From Asparagopsis taxiformis (lineage: Eukaryota; Rhodophyta; Florideophyceae; Bonnemaisoniales; Bonnemaisoniaceae), in assembly GCA_030407315.1 (NCBI GenBank), contig JALQPE010002836.1, positions 1-21,949 of the forward strand: 21,949 bases of DNA, read 5' to 3'. A program made the position numbers and the translations under genes. How positions within the stretch are numbered: the first letter of the stretch is position 1; the number at the start of each line of letters is the position of its first letter. Shown piece by piece: positions 19,053-21,949 of the stretch. The notes below the pieces were generated by a model, which worked only from the letters and a program-made list of their open reading frames with translations, was not told where the DNA came from and searched no databases.

Positions 19053-20425
19053 TTACTCTACTTCTTCCTCTCTTGGGTTTGCGCGTGCGCGCTCGGCGTG
19101 GTTGCCGGTCACCTTCGCGGTGTTGTCTTCGACGGAAGTACCTTGATGCCCATTCAGGGGGACGTTCGCGCGTTGCGTCCATGTCGGCTTTCGGTAGCCA
19201 TACCACTTCACCAGGAACCATTGTTCCCCGTCGTCGTCAGTGACGTAATCTAGGAGATCATCGATGGGATATTCCTCCTCTGAGGTTGCGCGTTCGGCGT
19301 CGCTACTTCCCTCTGGGGTTTCCTTCGTCCCTTCGGGGAGAGCTACTCGTTCCGAGTTCGGCTGCGTGCCCTGTGGCGCTTTCTCTTGTTCCCCATTGGG
19401 GGTGGCTTCCAAAGACCTTACGGGGTTGCCGTGGCTATCTTCTTCGCACTTGAGCGAGTGTGTCGACCCGGTTTGGGTTTTGCCAAATGGGCGGGTGCTT
19501 GACTTGCTTGGTTCGCTATGCGAAGTTCGGCTCCCGATGGAGGGGTTCGCGTCCCGTTGAGGGGAAGTCGGCGTTTGTATGCGTGCTTTGATTGAGCGTC
19601 GCCTGGTCGCGTTTGCGTTGGTCAAATGCCTTGGGGCTGAGTCTGTGGCGTCGGTGCCTGCCATACTTCGGCGAGTTGCTCGCTTGTGCGACGGGAGAGC
19701 CCTGTCAGGGTTGACGTATTGGTCTTGGTCTGCAATTGGCAGAGTTGGTCGTGGCGTCTTTGTTGACTTCTTCGCAATTGTGTGCGATTGCGGTTGGTAG
19801 TTACCGGCTGAGTGGGTGAACGACTTGGGTCGTGTGCGTCGTTCCCAATTGTGGTGAGTTACCAAAAGGTGAAAGACTACAAGGTTCATCCCAGAGGGTG
19901 TTGCGAAATTTTTGCTTACGCGCACAGCGTCGGGGGCCCCCTCCTGAAGGGTGTTTGTCCCAAACCACTACCTTCAGGTGTTATCCTAATTGTAGGTTGT
20001 CGTGGAGACGATGGTTGATCCCTGAAGGGGTATTCCTGATTAGGAGTTGGCGGACGTGATTCGTTTGGCGCGTATTGTTGGCCGTCGCCGTCGGTTGGCG
20101 TGATTGTGTATTTGGCGCGAGGGGCATCTGCACCTGATGGTGACGCTTGTGCGTTAGCGGCATGTAGCCGAGGTGGTAAGGTTGGTTCCTCGTTGGTCGC
20201 GGAGCGAGTGCAACTCTATCGAGACTACCTTTTCGGTGATACCATCGCGGTCGATGTAAACCGTTCGCCGTCCGGCACGATAACCCTATAGGGACCTTGA
20301 GCTATTGGAGTTAGCTTGTTCCGTTCACGGACTTCTGGATTATCCAGATAAACGTAATCATCGGTAGTGATGAGTCGTTTAGAACTTCCGGATTGACCGG
20401 TCGAAGTTACGCTTGTAGCGTGCAT
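19053..20425 (-). pseudogene. Integrase C-terminal segment and chromodomain
   Basis: From 20425 the - strand encodes ITTDDYVYLDNPEVRERNKL and then LTPIAQGPYRVI, the GPY/F-like module that follows the catalytic core. After a frame change, 19925-19053 encodes a long polar linker and then a chromodomain (EEEYPIDDLLDYVTDDDGEQ followed by WFLVKWYGYRKPTW) with the expected aromatic positions, ending REEEVE at about 19053. Chromodomains of this class are thought to direct integration to modified histones. The linker of over 200 residues is unusually long for a chromovirus integrase tail, though frame noise may inflate it. Confidence 0.8.
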
Positions 20426-21551
20426 GCGCGCCGTGGAGGCGTTTACCTGCCAGCTCGATGGTGTCCGTAATACGGCGTAAGAAGTCTTGCTTCGTGAACG
20501 CGTCCGGCGTTGCCCTCCTTTTCACCGAATGGTGTGTCGCGTATGGCGGTGGAGGTCGGCTTAGGATTAGGTCGAAGGGTGTAGTTCCCGTTGTGCGATG
20601 CACGTGCGTGTTGTACGCATAGGTTAACGCTGATGCGTAGACATCCCAGTCGTCCTGGTTATCATTAACGTAATTACGTAGCATGCTCAATAGAGTGCGG
20701 TTATACCGTTCGACTTGCCCATTTGTCTGGGGATGGTAAGCCGTCGTGAAGACGTTCTTCGTTCCTAACTGGAGGCAGACGGCCTGGAAGAACTTCGACG
20801 CAAATTGCGGACCGTTATCGGATAGTAATGTCCGTGGAGGACCATACTTAAACACCCAATGTGTACAAAAGGCTACTGCCACATGGTAAGCCGTAATGCT
20901 TCGCAGGGGCACCACTTGGGTGAGCTTGGAGAAGCGACCATGAAATCACCAGTAGGTGCACGTTCCTTTCTTGGTACGAGGTAGAGGACCGAGGAGGTCA
21001 ATTGCAACGTCATCCAACGGTGTGGTAGCTGGGAACAGCTGGAGGGTATTCGCATGTTTGCGCAACCGTAATCGTTTCTCGCGCACGCTGAACAGCGTTC
21101 AACCGTTCCGTTATGTCCGCAGCCATTGCAGGCCAATAATAAGATAGACGCATCGTGTCGTACATGCGATTCTGACCAGGATGTCCTGCCAAGATGCCGT
21201 GGTGGCACATCGTCAATAGACGTTGCCGTAAGGCTTTGGGTACCACAATCTGGGATGACCGTCCAATTTGGACTTCCTACAAAGCACACCGTCTTCATCT
21301 TCGAAGAAGAGAGAGTCAGACTTCTGCGAGGCCAGGGCCTGTTGGCAGAAGTCGTCCGTTCTTTGCTCTTCGAGCCACTCTTGGAGAGTTATCGGGCAGT
21401 AGTTTTCCGTTTGCGGATGAGTTGTCAAGACGGGTGTACCGTTGCGACTAGGCGCCTCCTTGGCGTGGTCTCTTGCTAGAGAAAGGTCGTAGAACCAAAC
21501 ATTAGTGTCATCATCCAGGGATGTTTCACCTTGCGGTGTGTGCGTGGCCAA
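20379..21551 (-). pseudogene. Ty3/gypsy integrase, zinc and catalytic domains, broken
   Basis: The linker and zinc domain are at 21551-21010 (ITLQEWLEEQRTDDF, then CHHGILAGHPGQNRMYDTMR and YYWPAMAADI). The second zinc pair is read in another frame (VERCSACARN), so a frameshift lies near 21080-21100. The catalytic domain has Asp at 20997-20999 (AIDLLGPLP), Asp at 20817-20819 (LLSDNGPQFASKFF) and Glu at 20709-20711 (HPQTNGQVERYN). The Asp-to-Glu spacing of 35 residues is the retroviral-type DD35E. A TGA at 20946-20948 interrupts the frame between the two Asp residues. This copy cannot make integrase as read. Confidence 0.9.
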
Positions 21552-21594
21552 CAGAGTTGGTATTTCATCGTCAATAGTGACGGGCGTCTCGCCG

Positions 21595-21949
21595 GTAGTC
21601 CTCTACACGCGATAAGGCGTCTGGTAGTTGGTGAACCCGACCGGGTCGGTAGACTATTTGATAGTCAAATTCCGCAAGTCGGAGGCGCCAACGGCATAGT
21701 CTCCCTGAAGGGTCATTGATATTCATAAGCCAACGCAGCGCGTTATGGGTCCGTCCGGACTACAAACTTTGTTTGCTCCAAGTATGGACGTAGGATAGTG
21801 ACAGCCCATACGACGGCTAGACATTCAACGCTCCGTAGGGGAGTAACCTCTTTCAGGTTTAGTCAAGGTCCGCGACCAATAGCCAATTGGCTTGAGATCG
21901 TTCTCTTCCCTTGCTGCTGAAGCAGAGCGCATCCTATTTGGTATGCGGA
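21595..21949 (-). pseudogene. Ty3/gypsy RNase H, partial and frameshifted
   Basis: Recognisable pieces, across frames, are AYQIGCALLQQQGK, IGYWSRTLTKPERGYSPTE, CLAVVWAVTILRPYLEQTKF, NALRWLMNINDPSGRLCRWR and YRPGRVHQLPDALSR. Together these give the typical gypsy RNase H with its E, D and terminal DALSR elements. At least two single-base insertions are visible, near 21829 (extra T before GAATGT) and near 21746 (extra C in the D-H-N-A motif). The region is cut by the window end. Confidence 0.85.

Larger units (their letters stand above)
19053..21949 (-). mobile_element. Ty3/gypsy LTR retrotransposon, 3' part of pol, chromovirus-type
   Basis: In order on the - strand: RNase H (21949-21595), zinc-binding and catalytic integrase domains (about 21550-20379), a GPY/F-like C-terminal segment (20425-20225), a long low-complexity linker and a chromodomain (about 19282-19150). 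The order RNase H, integrase, chromodomain defines a Ty3/gypsy chromovirus. Gag, protease and reverse transcriptase would lie beyond the window. Several frameshifts and stops show this copy is dead. Confidence 0.9.

Noticed and set aside
19264..19800. Open frames on the + strand opposite the chromodomain tail
   Set aside because: They are antisense shadows of the gypsy C-terminal region.

Overview
The window is a eukaryotic, repeat-dense stretch. It holds no prokaryotic operons, ribosome-binding sites, rRNA, tRNA or CRISPR. Five decayed host-type genes lie in a compact, mostly intron-free cluster embedded in retrotransposon and repeat DNA. That layout, with a Ty3/gypsy chromodomain element, suggests an alga. 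A florideophyte red alga is my best guess, but this is an inference and not proven.

Layout. (1) 1-1911 and 16409-18747 read on the + strand as two halves of one degraded, basic, coiled-coil-bearing retroelement-like ORF that I cannot assign to a family. (2) The halves are separated by a 14.5 kb block, 1912-16408. It begins CACTACGGTGTTGA and ends with the exact reverse complement, and both ends carry clusters of GACAGTAAA/TTTACTGTC motifs in both orientations. This is the architecture of a CACTA (En/Spm-type) DNA transposon. (3) Inside it, the left half (1912-9640) is almost entirely structured repeats: a 35-bp tandem array, an AT-rich stretch with foldbacks and one unknown broken ORF, three ~0.9-1.06 kb tandem modules built around a 39-bp palindrome, a 172-bp satellite, a 49-bp array made of the same palindrome, and a 74-bp array. 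(4) The right half (about 10.1-15.6 kb) holds host-like genes, all broken: a UPF0126/TRIC-like membrane protein, an unknown multipass membrane protein, the C-terminal half of an EamA/DMT transporter, a beta-propeller-like protein, and a one-helix membrane-anchored helical protein. (5) 19053-21949 on the - strand is the 3' part of a Ty3/gypsy pol (RNase H, integrase with DD35E spacing, GPY/F-like segment, chromodomain), also broken and cut by the window end.

The most interesting reading is a giant, apparently non-autonomous CACTA-like element. It carries a block of several host genes plus families of perfect palindromes, and it sits inside an ORF that lies antisense and downstream of a gypsy pol. 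No transposase is recognisable. Every coding feature carries stops or single-base frameshifts, so either the whole segment is decaying or the assembly contains indel errors. Several stops and one lost invariant arginine are explicable as C-to-T changes, which favours decay for those sites.
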